NCBI GenBank assembly: GCA_033725935.1
Contig: MU867088.1
Location: forward strand, 123,827-187,826
Direction: 5' to 3'
Source: Cladorrhinum sp. PSN259
Lineage: Eukaryota > Ascomycota > Sordariomycetes > Sordariales > Podosporaceae
DNA: 64,000 bases
A program made the translations under genes and the position numbers. The notes beneath the pieces are model-generated. The model saw only the letters and a program-made list of their open reading frames with translations, had not been told where the DNA came from and searched no databases. Below, one piece after another: positions 43,252 to 54,604 of the stretch; position 1 is the first letter of the stretch; the number at the start of each line of letters is the position of its first letter.

Positions 43252-44519
43252 ATGTCACCACAACCACCACCACCACCACCACCACCCCTCACCTCCCTCC
43301 TCTCAACCCACGATTTCCACACCCTCGCTCTCCAAACCCTCCCACCAAAACCCCTAGCATTCCTGACCTCAGCAGCCACCGACTCCAAAACCCACCGCGC
43401 CAACTCGTCAACTTACTCCCTCCTGTACCTTCGTCCGCGAATCCTAATCCCAGTTCATCACCCCATTTCCCTCGGCACAACCCTCCTCTCCTCTTCCGTA
43501 TCTTCGCCCATATACGCATCCCCAACCTCCCTGGGCAAACTATTCCATCCCGACGGCGAGAAGGAAATAGCGGCCGCCTGCCATCAACTCAACATAGCGC
43601 AGGTAATTTCGACCTCGGCAAGTTTTACTCTGCAAGAGATATGCGCCGTCGGCAACCACCCAAAGTTTTTCTCCCTGTACATGGATGTCAACCGCCATAA
43701 CTCCGCCGAATTACTCAAAAGTTTAGCCTCCTCGGGGGTAAACAGCGTCTGGCTGACTGTCGACGCGCCCGTAATGGGAAAACGCGAAGCAGATGAACAA
43801 ACACCCTTGCCGCCCTCGGACAAACACAAAGTGAAGGCACCAATGGCCGGGACGGCCACTGCGCCCGCAAAGGATGACGGAGCGCTGGGCCGCTTGATGG
43901 GTTCCTACGTGGACGCGAGCACATCGTGGGACGACATTGCCTTTATGCGACGGCACGCCGGACCGAACGTTAGGGTTGTGTTGAAGGGGATACAGACGGC
44001 TGCTGACGCCGTGCGCGCAATGAAGGAGGGCGTGGACGGGATAGTAATCTCGAATCACGGAGGAAGGAGTTTGGATACCAGTACCGCTACTATTTTGGTG
44101 TTACTAGAGATACAGAAGCTGTGTCCGGAGGTGTTTGAGAGGATGGAGGTGTACATTGATGGTGGCATCATGCGGGGGACTGACGTGTTCAAGGCGCTGT
44201 GTTTGGGTGCTAGGGGTGTCGGGATTGGACGGGGGGTTTTGGTGGGTTTGGGAACTTTTGGGCGGGAGGGTGTACGACGATATGTTGAGAGTAAAAGTTT
44301 TCCATGCCTGTGATGTGAAAGGAACATGAAGCTAATGAAGAAATAGTACTAAACGAAGAACTGGAAACGACAATGAGGATGTGTGGAGTCACGAGTCTAG
44401 AGGAATTACGCCCTGGTTTTGTGAATACGAGGGCGGTTGATCATTTGGTTCCTGGTGGGCTGGAGGAGGAACATCCTTATGCTAAGTGGAGGAGAGGTGG
44501 GAAGAGGAGTAAGCTTTGA
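43252..44519 (+). CDS. FMN-dependent alpha-hydroxyacid dehydrogenase-like protein (403 aa)
   Basis: Exon 1 is 43252-44290 and exon 2 is 44347-44519; the 56-nt intron is GTAAAA..ATAG and joins VRRYVE-ILNEELETTMRMCGV in frame. ATG 43252 was chosen because the open frame upstream lacks an ATG. It is a TIM-barrel of the lactate/glycolate oxidase family without a cytochrome b2 heme domain. Visible are the FMN-binding ASPTSLGKLFHPDGE, TVDAP, K245 in VVLKGI, the catalytic base H269 in SNHGGRSLD and R308 in DGGIMRGTD. The position of the substrate-binding catalytic Tyr (YY in relatives) reads LAFLTSAATD here (residues 35-44), so the Tyr is replaced by Phe/Leu; activity may be altered. A run of nine Pro follows the start. 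No peroxisomal SKL at the end (RSKL instead). Confidence 0.82.
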
Positions 44520-45864
44520 AGGTATTATGGGTGGGTGTGTTATAAGCCCTTCTGAGTGTGTATATATATACCCCTCACGAATGCTCCTTGTTTCTTATCG
44601 AATAATATTTCTTTTACCCATACCTGTTTATTATTTGGTCATCATCGTCTTCCCTTGGTGATAACCAAAAGACATTTCCACACCCTCTCCTCTTCCACCA
44701 CAACTTCTTCTTGACTCCCCTGATTCTCATGACACCGACCATCCAATATCCCCAACGAAGTTAACATGTTCAATCTCGACCTCGATAACCTCGCCGCCTC
44801 CAAAACATCCACATGTCTAGGATTTAATCTCTCACGGTCCGCAGAGATGGGTCCATACCCACCACTACTTTCCGTAGCATCTGGTCTACCTGATGGCCGA
44901 TTCCCGCTTTCTCCCAGCCACACGCCACCATATCTAGATCCTGATCCTGATCCTGGTCATGATCATGATAAGCGAAGGATATATAGATAAAAGAAAAGGG
45001 AACTTTTAATTTTCTATTTTATTTTCTCCGCTTAATAAGAGTTCAGGTTTACCTAATTAAACCTACGTTACCTAACTCTTTCATGAGCCCAGTGAATAAA
45101 AAAAGAAGGTATTTTCTTTAGAGGAACTTTTCTATGATTTCAAAGAATTATTGTTGTCATTGAAGCTTGAAACCTGTTTTCTGTTGTCGAAATCGACATT
45201 CAGCTAGGTAAATTGTGAATAAGGTATACCTTCGATCCGGGAACGAGAATAAGCTCTCAAAATAAGATCGATCTGAAAGAATCAAGCCTTTAATAAACTT
45301 AAAAAAAAACTGTCTTCGACTGTGAAACCCGAATACGAAAGGTGATTACTGAACAAGAAAAACTGTTGAAGCTATTGTGGCTAATTTCCCTGCTCAGGCG
45401 GCCTGACACGCTACGTACCCAGACTGAACTTGAAAGTATCCAACTGTTATTTTCTTTCCGTACACTTGACTCACTATTGCTATGACCAAACTACCCACAC
45501 GCTGATCGTGTCATCTAGATATACATTCGACCTCGAAACAATGACCACGCTCATGAGTATAACAACAAAAACAATGAAAACAACAACAACAACATGCAGT
45601 CTTCTTCCAGACCCAAAAAAAAAACGCTTCATACAGTCCGTCAAGTACAGGCGACATGAAATAAGAATAACAAAATATAATTTCAACACCAAAAAACGCC
45701 GTTTGCTGTAATGTCTTCCCAAAACCAGAAACTGATCATTAAAATCCCTCTGCTTCATCCACATCCTCGCTCTCCTCGTCACTGTCAACAAGAAAGCCGT
45801 CGTCCAGATCACAGTGGTCGGCCCCCCCCCCAAAAAAATTTCTCTACCCGCCTCTAAGCCAGTC
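44520..45864. other. Convergent intergenic, 1.3 kb
   Basis: 3' ends of the FMN enzyme and Med5 meet here. A minus-strand frame without ATG (about 44642-44960) contains GYGPISADRERLNPRHVDVLEAARLSRSRL-like sequence and could be an unrecognised exon, but I could not place its start. The rest is AT-rich. Confidence 0.4.
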
Positions 45865-48800
45865 CTAAAAGCCTTCCATATCCCACCCCGGAAAACTATT
45901 CGCATCGAAATCCGCCCCCGTCAAGCTAGGCAAGCCCGAAAAGATACTATCCGCGTCCAAATCCAAGCTGCCATTCCCCGCATTCCCGCCAACCACCGAC
46001 CCCGTAGCGCTACCCAGACCACCCAACCCATTCATATCCCCTCCTCCTCCGGCCGTTGCACTGCCCAGTCCACTCATATCAATCCCTCCTCCGGAACCAT
46101 CCAAACCGGTAGTATCGAGCGTCAAGTGATGATGATTCAAATGATGATGCTGCCCATGATCCCCCATAACGCTCCCACTGTCCGTCACCACACCGCCGAC
46201 ACCAGAAACAACAGCAGCCATGGCAGCAGCATCACCCATGAGTACATCCCCTCCCACACCACCAATGCCACCGACGGTTCCGACCCCGACTCCTATCCCT
46301 AGTCCAGCGGCAGCGCCCAGTCCAGCTGCAGTTAAATGATCCCCCGTCGCGCCGAGTATCCCCACAAGCACCGCCGGATCAGGCATAGCCAATTGGCTTT
46401 CGACCCTCCTATACAATCTCACCACAACCTCGGCCATACCGGGGTTGTTCGACTTTTGAATGGCCTTGTAATCCTCCGCTTCGGCTTTTAGTGCCTCCCT
46501 TAGTGTGATTCTCTTTTGTATCGGCGGCTGATTACCACCACTGCCATCATCCCCCACCACCGCAGCCTGAGGATTAGTAGAAGAAGTAGAGGGGTGATTA
46601 TCAGCGTCAGGCGCACAAACCATTGCGGTAATAACATCGTACGCTGCGCTGCCCTGTCCCGAGTCTGTAAGCGTTTTGAGTTCGTCAAGCAAAATGTTGA
46701 GTAAATGTTTTGCTCCCAGCACTTTAAGTGCGGCCAGCGTTTGTCGGTGGGTGTAGTAAGTAGTTTGTACCACTCCGGGCTGCTGGACCCAGTGGACTAG
46801 GGATTGTATCGTGTGTCTCATCGCTGCTGATAGTCCTCCGTGGACAGGGACAGGGACGGTCGCAGCTGGATTATTTGGGTTTGGGACATTGCTGGGCAAG
46901 TTGAGAGTTACCGCATTTGGCGCTGGTGTGTTATTGGTGCCTGTGGAAGGCGTGGTATGCGTACTAGTCCACGACTCCAGCTCGTTGTGGTTTGCGCCGC
47001 CGGTACGTCTAGACGTGGTAAGGTTATCCTTGAATGCCCTCAATAACGGTTCGACTTCTTGTGATTTTGGATATTGTCTTTGAAATGATCTGAGTGCATG
47101 TTCCAACGGCTTGGCCACTATGTTTAGGACGCAGCCAAACATGGCAGTCGCTTCGTTAGAGGAGGACTGTGACCGCAAAATAAATTGCAAAATCTTGATG
47201 ATCGCTGCCTGCCCATGCTGTGATTCTTGCCAGAGCTGGTTGGAAAGGTACAACATGGCCGGTACCAAAGATGGCAAGAGAAAAACATCGAGCAGGTACT
47301 CCAGCCCACTTCTGAGGATTTCATCCGATAGACCACCCGTGCTGAGCGCAATGACAATGTTGTTAAATAGCGTTGGCATGAGGAGATAAAAGTCTTGAGG
47401 AGGACACGAAGCCATCAGCTCATCCCCGAGGCCCGTTGAATCCCCAAAAAGACCTGTTATCCAACCATGTAGGTGTGACTGTTCTTGGTCGCTGAGTTCG
47501 TTGAATGGTCGAGAGATTGAGCCGGCGCTCAAGAATTTCCCTGTAAATGAATCTGGAGAGTGGATGCCCAAGTCTGCCGGGGAAAGACTGTATCGATAGA
47601 CAAGAGCTAGCATGAGCAGCAAAATTGAGCCGAACTCCTCATAGACCGGCTGATACTCCCCTTGATCCTCATCATAACCACCCCAATCATCCAGAAGCTC
47701 GCACAGAGGATGTAAAAGTTTGTGTGCTGGGTTAAAAAGAAATAGAATATCCAAAGACGACGGTTTGCAAGCTAACCGACTGCACAATTGTTTAAGCGCC
47801 ATGGTCTCCTTATTCCGGCACAGACTGCTGATGACCTGGACGACAGCTTGAGCGGCAGCCCCAACATTCCCATTCATCAGCTCCAGCTCTCCAATAAGCT
47901 TTTGTGTCCTCTCTGAATCAACAAGGCATGCCTGAATGAGAACCTCTCTAACATATCGCCCCTCGTCTGGCAAAGTCTGGTAGGTTATGTCACCGAGAAG
48001 ATTTTCGATAGCCTCTTGGGATATTAGCCCGTGAAGCTGGCAGGCGAAGCAGAAATCTTGTCGTATCGAGTCCTGGAACGACGAACTGTTGTTTGACATG
48101 TCGAACATGCCGGACAGTGTCGGAAATACGTTTGTATCGACCTGGCCCAAGGCTTCCGTGATGCAGAGCTCCGGGTTGAAGGGATACATTGAAGTAGAGG
48201 GAGTTGAAGCAAGAGAAACCAAGATCAAGGGAACCTTGTTGACCACGAATGACTTCAGCAAATGACCATCTCTGACTCCCTCATTACGAAAGACGGCGTT
48301 GGCCAAAACATCGAATGATGCAAGAATAAGCTGGACAGCGGCAGTGTGTAGATCACCTTGATATCTGTTGTGTAGGTAGGTGAATAAGAACACATCGTCG
48401 ACCAGCGGGCGTCCCGCGAGTGCAGCGCTCAGATATATGTATAACCCAGCCCTTGTGTTGAGAACTGGAATCTCTGAAACCTGAAAGCTGTCCAGACCCA
48501 TCAAGCTATCCATATAACTGTTCATATCCGCCACAGCAGCGTCCTTCTTTTCGGCGGAATCGAACGTCAAGAGATGTTCTGTCCGGAAGAGTTCCAGTCG
48601 ACCAGAGAAGTCAGGAGAAATGTGCATAACCTGAGGGATGAAGGTCTCCAAGCTGTCTGAGAGGTGCTTCCTCACATTCTTGGCTATTGGTCGATTAAGT
48701 GTCAACAAGACGGTACTATTTTCGCTGAATGCAATGAGAAACAGGATAAATGCATCTCGCGAGCTTGCGACCTCGTTCTTTTGCTGCTGAGTGTGTATGG

Positions 48801-49386
48801 CATTGAAGGCGTCCCTCGAGAAAGCGGCAAGGGCGCTGGTGAAGAGCGAAATCCACCTGATCATCATCTTTGCAACTTCGACCACGTCTCTCCCACTCTT
48901 GATTCCGGTTCCCTGGCGCACATATCGCGCCAATTGCCAGAGTATGACTGCCTCGGCGGAGTACGAGCTTCTCCATCGCGTTATCTTGTGCTTCTTGGGT
49001 GGCGCGTCCACTCCGGGCTCTCCCTTGATGGAGCTGTCAGCTGCTGTCGCATTTTGACTTTCGGCATCTGATTGAAGTCGCGTATGTGTGGTGGAATATT
49101 TGTAGAGTGCCCTGAGGACGGCGGCCGTGTTGACGATTTTTTGCTTGAGCAGGGCTTCGAGGTAATGGGGGACGCGCGGGTCGATGGCTTCGCGATTTGA
49201 CGCGGTCGGTCGCAGGAGGAGTTCGGCGATCAGTTGCGGTGGTAATGGGTATTTGGTAAATGTGATGTGGGAAAAAGTTGCAAACTTGTCCGGGTCGAGT
49301 CTGCGAGCCTCGGCGAGTGAAAGGAACTTGGTCCATTGTGCGACAGCAGCAAGCAACCCTGCCGTCGCTTGTGAACGCTTGTCCAT
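45865..49386 (-). CDS. NUT1: Mediator complex subunit 5 (Med5/Nut1), 1173 aa
   Basis: Tail-module subunit of the RNA polymerase II Mediator. The open frame extends 8 codons further, but those begin with GTG; the first ATG is at 49386 (MDKRSQATAGLL). The N-terminus QWTKFLSLAEARRLDPDKF and TKYPLPPQLIAELLLRP, long helical middle blocks, and the HTHRQTLAALKVLGAKHLLNILLDEL region follow fungal Med5. The C-terminal about 200 residues are low complexity: Gly-rich (GIGVGVGTVGGIGG), His-rich (GQHHHLNHHHL), ending in an acidic LDADSIFSGLPSLTGADF and GWDMEGF. That acidic-hydrophobic end resembles an activation-type segment, which is inference. No intron seen, unusual only for its length. Confidence 0.9.
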   Translation of the reverse strand: MDKRSQATAGLLAAVAQWTKFLSLAEARRLDPDKFATFSHITFTKYPLPPQLIAELLLRPTASNREAIDPRVPHYLEALLKQKIVNTAAVLRALYKYSTTHTRLQSDAESQNATAADSSIKGEPGVDAPPKKHKITRWRSSYSAEAVILWQLARYVRQGTGIKSGRDVVEVAKMMIRWISLFTSALAAFSRDAFNAIHTQQQKNEVASSRDAFILFLIAFSENSTVLLTLNRPIAKNVRKHLSDSLETFIPQVMHISPDFSGRLELFRTEHLLTFDSAEKKDAAVADMNSYMDSLMGLDSFQVSEIPVLNTRAGLYIYLSAALAGRPLVDDVFLFTYLHNRYQGDLHTAAVQLILASFDVLANAVFRNEGVRDGHLLKSFVVNKVPLILVSLASTPSTSMYPFNPELCITEALGQVDTNVFPTLSGMFDMSNNSSSFQDSIRQDFCFACQLHGLISQEAIENLLGDITYQTLPDEGRYVREVLIQACLVDSERTQKLIGELELMNGNVGAAAQAVVQVISSLCRNKETMALKQLCSRLACKPSSLDILFLFNPAHKLLHPLCELLDDWGGYDEDQGEYQPVYEEFGSILLLMLALVYRYSLSPADLGIHSPDSFTGKFLSAGSISRPFNELSDQEQSHLHGWITGLFGDSTGLGDELMASCPPQDFYLLMPTLFNNIVIALSTGGLSDEILRSGLEYLLDVFLLPSLVPAMLYLSNQLWQESQHGQAAIIKILQFILRSQSSSNEATAMFGCVLNIVAKPLEHALRSFQRQYPKSQEVEPLLRAFKDNLTTSRRTGGANHNELESWTSTHTTPSTGTNNTPAPNAVTLNLPSNVPNPNNPAATVPVPVHGGLSAAMRHTIQSLVHWVQQPGVVQTTYYTHRQTLAALKVLGAKHLLNILLDELKTLTDSGQGSAAYDVITAMVCAPDADNHPSTSSTNPQAAVVGDDGSGGNQPPIQKRITLREALKAEAEDYKAIQKSNNPGMAEVVVRLYRRVESQLAMPDPAVLVGILGATGDHLTAAGLGAAAGLGIGVGVGTVGGIGGVGGDVLMGDAAAMAAVVSGVGGVVTDSGSVMGDHGQHHHLNHHHLTLDTTGLDGSGGGIDMSGLGSATAGGGGDMNGLGGLGSATGSVVGGNAGNGSLDLDADSIFSGLPSLTGADFDANSFPGWDMEGF

Positions 49387-51402
49387 CGTCGTCGTCGCTT
49401 CGGCCGTCACATGGAGGGATTGAGTGACTGAGTGACTGAGTAGAGGCTTGATGTTGGTTCGGCGCTTTGTTCAATGCTTCGAGGCGCGACCGTGACCGGG
49501 TTGCAGGTTGACGCTCCGGCGGGATGCAACGCCGAGCACTCAATTCCCAAGTTGGGGGAATGGGGGAGTGTGGGGCATCCAACAACAGGGATCATGGCAG
49601 CGCGTTTGTCAGTTATCAGTTCCCTCCACGCCTACGTAACCGTTAAAGTTTTGGCTAGCTTAGATAAATATGCAAGCCAGCTGCAGAATACCGATCGATG
49701 TTACTGATGGTGGTAGAGAGAACCCCTTTTGCAATCCAAAAAAAATAGAGTTTGGTAACAAGATAAAAAGTCCCGATTTTTAGATGGGTCGATCTTGAAG
49801 AATGGCTAAGGTCTCGGTCCGCTTCCATGCCAAGATTAGCTCTGCGGACCATGCAACTACAGGGTTTGGTCCCCAGATTTCGGCGTGGGCCGGCAAGGTT
49901 CCTGACAACTTGATCCAACCACCGTTCATCGTCCTTTCCTTCACTCACCATACGGGTACTGTTCTGATTTCTAACTGTAGCCTTAATTAAGTTTTTTTCC
50001 TAAATCTTTTCCAGAATATGACTTGGTCGGATCTTTTGAATCCAGTTTAAACAAAGATACGGCCCATCAATAGCATTCTCCCCTCTGTGAACCGATCTGA
50101 ATGGCATCTCTTTTGACTACGAGCTTGCCAGGTGATCAACCTGAACCGTGAACTAAGTCTGTTTATGTTCTACTTTATTTCTTGATCGATTTTTGAGTTA
50201 TGGCATGGCTTCGTATGCCGTACAGCAAACAAGGACGTCTCCGCTCACAAAATGTTCAAGAGCTGTCACTTAAATACTTGCCTCTCTCATATCATATTTG
50301 CTTTCCTCCTTGGTAGATTTAGAAGATGCTTTTTTGATAAACCACAGTTCCGCAAAACCCAAACTGCCATGTGATATTAGGGCCTCCTTCAGATCCGTTG
50401 AGGCATTTAACTACACAAAGAGATCACCATTTTGACTCAAACTCTTATAATTCGAATGCAAGCCAACTGCAATCTTCCTTTAGTGTTTTTTCTCTCCCTA
50501 CCTCTGACGTGCAAATAATGGCACAGATCTATGGCACAGCCGTTCTCAGGCTGAATCAGGAAGCTTTTAATGACGGCGCTCAAAAATATTGCTATCAACA
50601 ATATCAGCTACTCAGCTTATACGACGCTCTAACCAACTCCTCCTCCCATCCTCAATCACTCCATCGACTCAGAGACCATCGACAGTACCAATTCAACCTG
50701 GCACCATATTTTCCACCAAGACACCGCCCCTTTAATTGTAGTGAACCAAACAAACAGTTTCTTATCTTTCAGTCTAAATCCAGCCGATCTCATCTCCGTT
50801 CCAGGCAAAACAAGAACCATTGACCCTCTTGGATTATTTGTTAACATACGGAGGCGACTTCGAACTAAAGGAGTATAGTCCTGAGAGAATGAAAGCGGAA
50901 AATGAGGGATGTGGGATTTTTTTAAGAAAGGAAGAGCTTACTACTGAAACTTAGTTTGACGCTTGTTATAATAAACCTGGGTATTAAGAGTCGTCTTTGT
51001 CCAAGTTTCTCACCCACCTTCAGAGTAAAACAATCTGATGGAGAAAAATCCATCATCCCGCTCTTCCTCATCATCACAGTACAGAACCATCCTTCTCCGT
51101 CTCGAGACTCATCATACCTATATCCCCAGCACAATCCTCCTCGTACTACATATGACCACAAGCACAAGACAACAGAAACCCAAGATCCAAGAGCAAAGAC
51201 TTGCAACGAGATTATGTATTGTACTTTTGAATCCCTTAAAGAATTATTCCCCCCTCCAACAGAAAAAAACGCCATGTAAACGCATGCTCTGTGGCCCCAA
51301 AAAAATACCGACGAAGAAACCCCCCCACTTCTCTTCGCCCACCTCATCCTTGCCCTATATTTATCGTACAACCCCTCTCTCCCTTCCATCTTTTCTCTCT
51401 TC
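49387..51402. other. Intergenic, 2.0 kb
   Basis: Promoter side of Med5 and 3' side of the AT-hook gene. A plus-strand frame near 50640-50878 (IVVNQTNSFLSFSLNPADL...) looks mildly protein-like but has no start or domain. Nothing else supported. Confidence 0.4.
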
Positions 51403-51888
51403 TCACTCCTCATCCTCCTCCCCATTCTCCTCCTCCACATCAATCTCATCTCCTTCCCCCTCCTCCTCCTCCTCCTCTTCTACCCCCTCCTTCTTCTTTC
51501 TCCCCGGCCCACCCCTAGTAGGCGTAGTAGCCGCGCTCTTCTTGTTCCCCCCTTTGCCCCCAGCAGCAGCAGCAGTAGCATCCTTCTTGGTAGATCCGGG
51601 AGGTCTACCCCTCTTCCTTCCACTCGCAGTACCACTGGTCGCCTCGTCCTTCTTTGCTGAACCAGCAGGTCTGCCCCTCGACTTGGTACCCTTCGGCGTT
51701 GCTGCCGTAGCAGCCTTCTTGACGCCTCCGGAGCCCTTTGGTCTGCCGCGGGGACGGCCTGAGGGCTCAGGCTTGGCCTTGCGCTTTGAAGGGGAGAGAG
51801 GGGGACGACCGCGGCCTCTTTTGGCTGGGGTTTCGCCCGACGTTGGTTCACCACTTGTTGAAATGGGGTCTGGTTTAGCGGGCGCCAT
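51403..51888 (-). CDS. AT-hook (HMG-I/Y-like) DNA-binding protein (161 aa)
   Basis: Single exon from ATG 51888. At least four AT-hook cores bind the minor groove of AT-rich DNA: KRGRGRPP, GRPRGRPKGS, KSRGRPAGS and RKRGRPPGS, spaced 20-30 residues in a Lys/Ala/Ser/Pro-rich disordered chain. The last 30 residues are almost all Glu/Asp. The layout is like HMGA proteins of animals (AT-hooks plus acidic tail). It is likely a nuclear architectural chromatin protein. Low complexity makes orthology uncertain, but the gene itself is clear. Confidence 0.78.
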   Translation of the reverse strand: MAPAKPDPISTSGEPTSGETPAKRGRGRPPLSPSKRKAKPEPSGRPRGRPKGSGGVKKAATAATPKGTKSRGRPAGSAKKDEATSGTASGRKRGRPPGSTKKDATAAAAGGKGGNKKSAATTPTRGGPGRKKKEGVEEEEEEEGEGDEIDVEEENGEEDEE

Positions 51889-54604
51889 AATGAAAATGGG
51901 TCTTTTAAGTAAAAAATTTGAAGGGGTGGTGGATATTAAGACGCGTCGGGTTTTATATTAGAAATGTGAAGAAATGGGGTTATGATAAAATTGACGGCGC
52001 GACGCGCGCGTGACTTGATAAAACTGGCGTTGGGCAGTTAAACGCGTTTTTTATTTTCCCAGTTGCGAGATGATGCGGGAGGAGACAAAAAAAACCGGAC
52101 AACCGGCTAGATAATAAAAACCGTTTGTTGGAACTGGAACTGCAACTGGAACTGGAGACAGGAAATTGAAAAGTCCGGTTTGATTTTTATTTGTTGAAAT
52201 TGGGGGAGAAAAAAAAATCAAAAATTAATTCTGGGAGGAGGAAGGAGGAAAATACCCTGGATAAATAGGTTAAAAAAATACGAAAAAAAGCAAAAGTTAA
52301 ATCAGGTGGAATTAAATCAAGGCAAGGCAAGGCACGGTCTTTCTTTTCCTCGTACGTGTCGCGTTGATTTCCCGGAACACACACTGATTCCCCCTCCCCC
52401 TTCTCCCCCCCTAATCCTCCACATGACACAAAACACTCTGCACAAAGCTCGACTATTCGTTCTTTTACCACCTTTTAAAAAATGAATCAAAATATCATTA
52501 TGGGTTATTTGACGTCTTGCGACTTGCACTCTTTTTCTGGGAATTTTTGCACCAGAATCCGAATTTTGGCCATTTTTTTCACTTTCGCAAACATTGTCGG
52601 TATTTCCCGTATTATTATCTGCATTGAACCAGCACTGGACCACATGGCACAAACACTCACTCTGGGGACAATCACCATCTTCTCAATGATTTCCAACCAT
52701 AACTAAAAATCAACAGTAATATCCCTATAAATAATTTTGCCTTGTTTAACTCGCACTCTTTTTCTGAAATTTTTCTGATAAGATTTAGATTTTTCGTCGA
52801 TTTTGAATGATAATGATTTAATTGCTAACAAATTATCGCATCAAACCAGCACCACACCACACCACACCAACCACATACATAACAGAAATACGCAATGCAG
52901 ACCAACATCAACTTATCCATCATCTCAACTCTTTCTAACCTAGGGAAAAAAAAAATCAGAGTAAATATCAAAAAAGAGCCATTTTAACTTTCTTTAATTA
53001 GCAATCTTTTTCTATAATTTTTTTTCAATAAAAAACTCAATTTTTAGTCAATTTTCCGATTATATAAAAGGATACCCCCCCCCCCCCCCATATCAAACAG
53101 ACCCAGGCACAAACAAATATAAAATACATTCCGAATTCCGGACACAAAAATAAATAAATAAAATTTATCAACACACACTTGAACCACTTCATCTTTCTTT
53201 CTGACCACCAAAATAAACTAAAATAAAATAATAATATTTACAGACGGTTTAAAAAACCGTTTCTTTAACTTGTACTCCCTTTTTTTTTTTTTTTTGGGGG
53301 GGGGGGGGGGGGGGGCCAAAAACTTTTCCATGAAAATTTTTTTTTAACCTCCGATTCTAATGTGTATTCTTTTTTTGATTGCACTTGTTTGTATACTGTA
53401 ATTCGGACGATATCGGAAATTCATTAACCAACAAGCAACCACCACACCACACAACCACACCACACAACCACACCGCCTGACCTGGCCTGGCATAAAACAC
53501 AAGCAAGGAAGCAGGCAAACAACCCATTATCATCATCATAAGTCTTCAGTTCTAACTTTTTTTTTCTTTTTCTTTTTTTCTCTCAAGGCATGATGATGGC
53601 CCTGCCACAAGCAAAGCAAACCCTTATTACCAAACTTCCGAAAGAAAGAAAGAAAGAAAGAAAAAAGAAAAAAAGCACAGTGATACAATCAATAAGCACT
53701 GCAAGACATGTAGTACATTATTACATGTCATGGCATGACACAAAACCCAATTTCTCATAATGTACGTTGTACGTGCATATATAGATCCCCCCTTCCCTTC
53801 CCCATAAAAGAAATAAAAGAATAAACCAGAAATAAACCAGAAATAAACCAGAAATAAACCAGAAATAAACTAGAAATAAACCAGAAATAAACCAGAAATA
53901 AACCAGAAATAAACCAGAAATAAACCAGAAATAAACCAGACACTCAGGTCATCGAAACTAACCAGGTTAAAACAGCACCATATCTTTAGATCTACGGTAT
54001 CATCTCCGTAGTGTAGCCAGTTCATTCAGTTCTTGAACTTGAAAAGGTCCATTCGTTTGTCGAGTGACATCAGAAGCAAACCATCTTTTGTTGAGCCACT
54101 TCCAGATATACACACTTTTTCCCAAAACAATCAAACAAACTTGCATTGGTAAATCGCCTCAGAATAAAGTACAGTAACCATACAAGTTATCAACAAAAAA
54201 ACCATCGTGCCCCCCCCCAACTTTTGTTGTAACGCAAATACATCATCATACCCTTAAAGCAGGCGCATCCCATTTTCCCTGTCCCCTGTCCCCTTTTCCA
54301 TATTTCCCATATGTACCTGCTAAATAAACCCCCTCATGGAAACACATTTCGCGCAAAGCTCCTACAATAAATGCAACGGCGAAAGCAAAAAGCTCCCAAG
54401 AAAGACAAGACGCAATTTTTCTGGTATTATATAAAAACAAGTTTGCATCCTGCTTCCTTCCTTCCTTCCTCCTTCATTCCTGATTCATCTTCATCATTAA
54501 AACTGCTTTTGTGTACCCATCCACCCATTCCGCATCCCAACTCCCTTCTCTTCCCTATATCTCCACCCATCATAAAATATAAATTGTGTTGTAAATAAAT
54601 AAGC
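51889..54604. other. AT-rich intergenic, 2.7 kb
   Basis: Upstream of the AT-hook gene and downstream of Irc22. Contains homopolymers (C run near 53081-53090, T run 53279-53296 followed by a G run to about 53316), an AAAG run at 53640-53665 and the 11-bp minisatellite at 53821-53940. No gene. Confidence 0.55.
53821..53940. repeat. 11-bp minisatellite (AAATAAACCAG)n, about 11 copies
   Basis: Near-perfect tandem copies with a single C-to-T change (AAACTAG) at about 53870. Non-coding. Confidence 0.95.

Noticed and set aside
49037..49585. 182-aa minus-strand frame at the Med5 start
   Set aside because: Alternative frame of the Med5 N-terminal coding sequence and its 5' flank; low-complexity Pro/Arg/Ser.
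50922..51961. 175-aa minus and 307-aa plus frames
   Set aside because: Largely the complement or shifted frame of the AT-hook gene and its flanks; Pro/Ser runs derive from GGA/GAG repeats.
53755..53943. 62-aa frame with a repeated FWFISGLFLVY unit
   Set aside because: Translation of the 11-bp minisatellite; period not a multiple of three, no start context.
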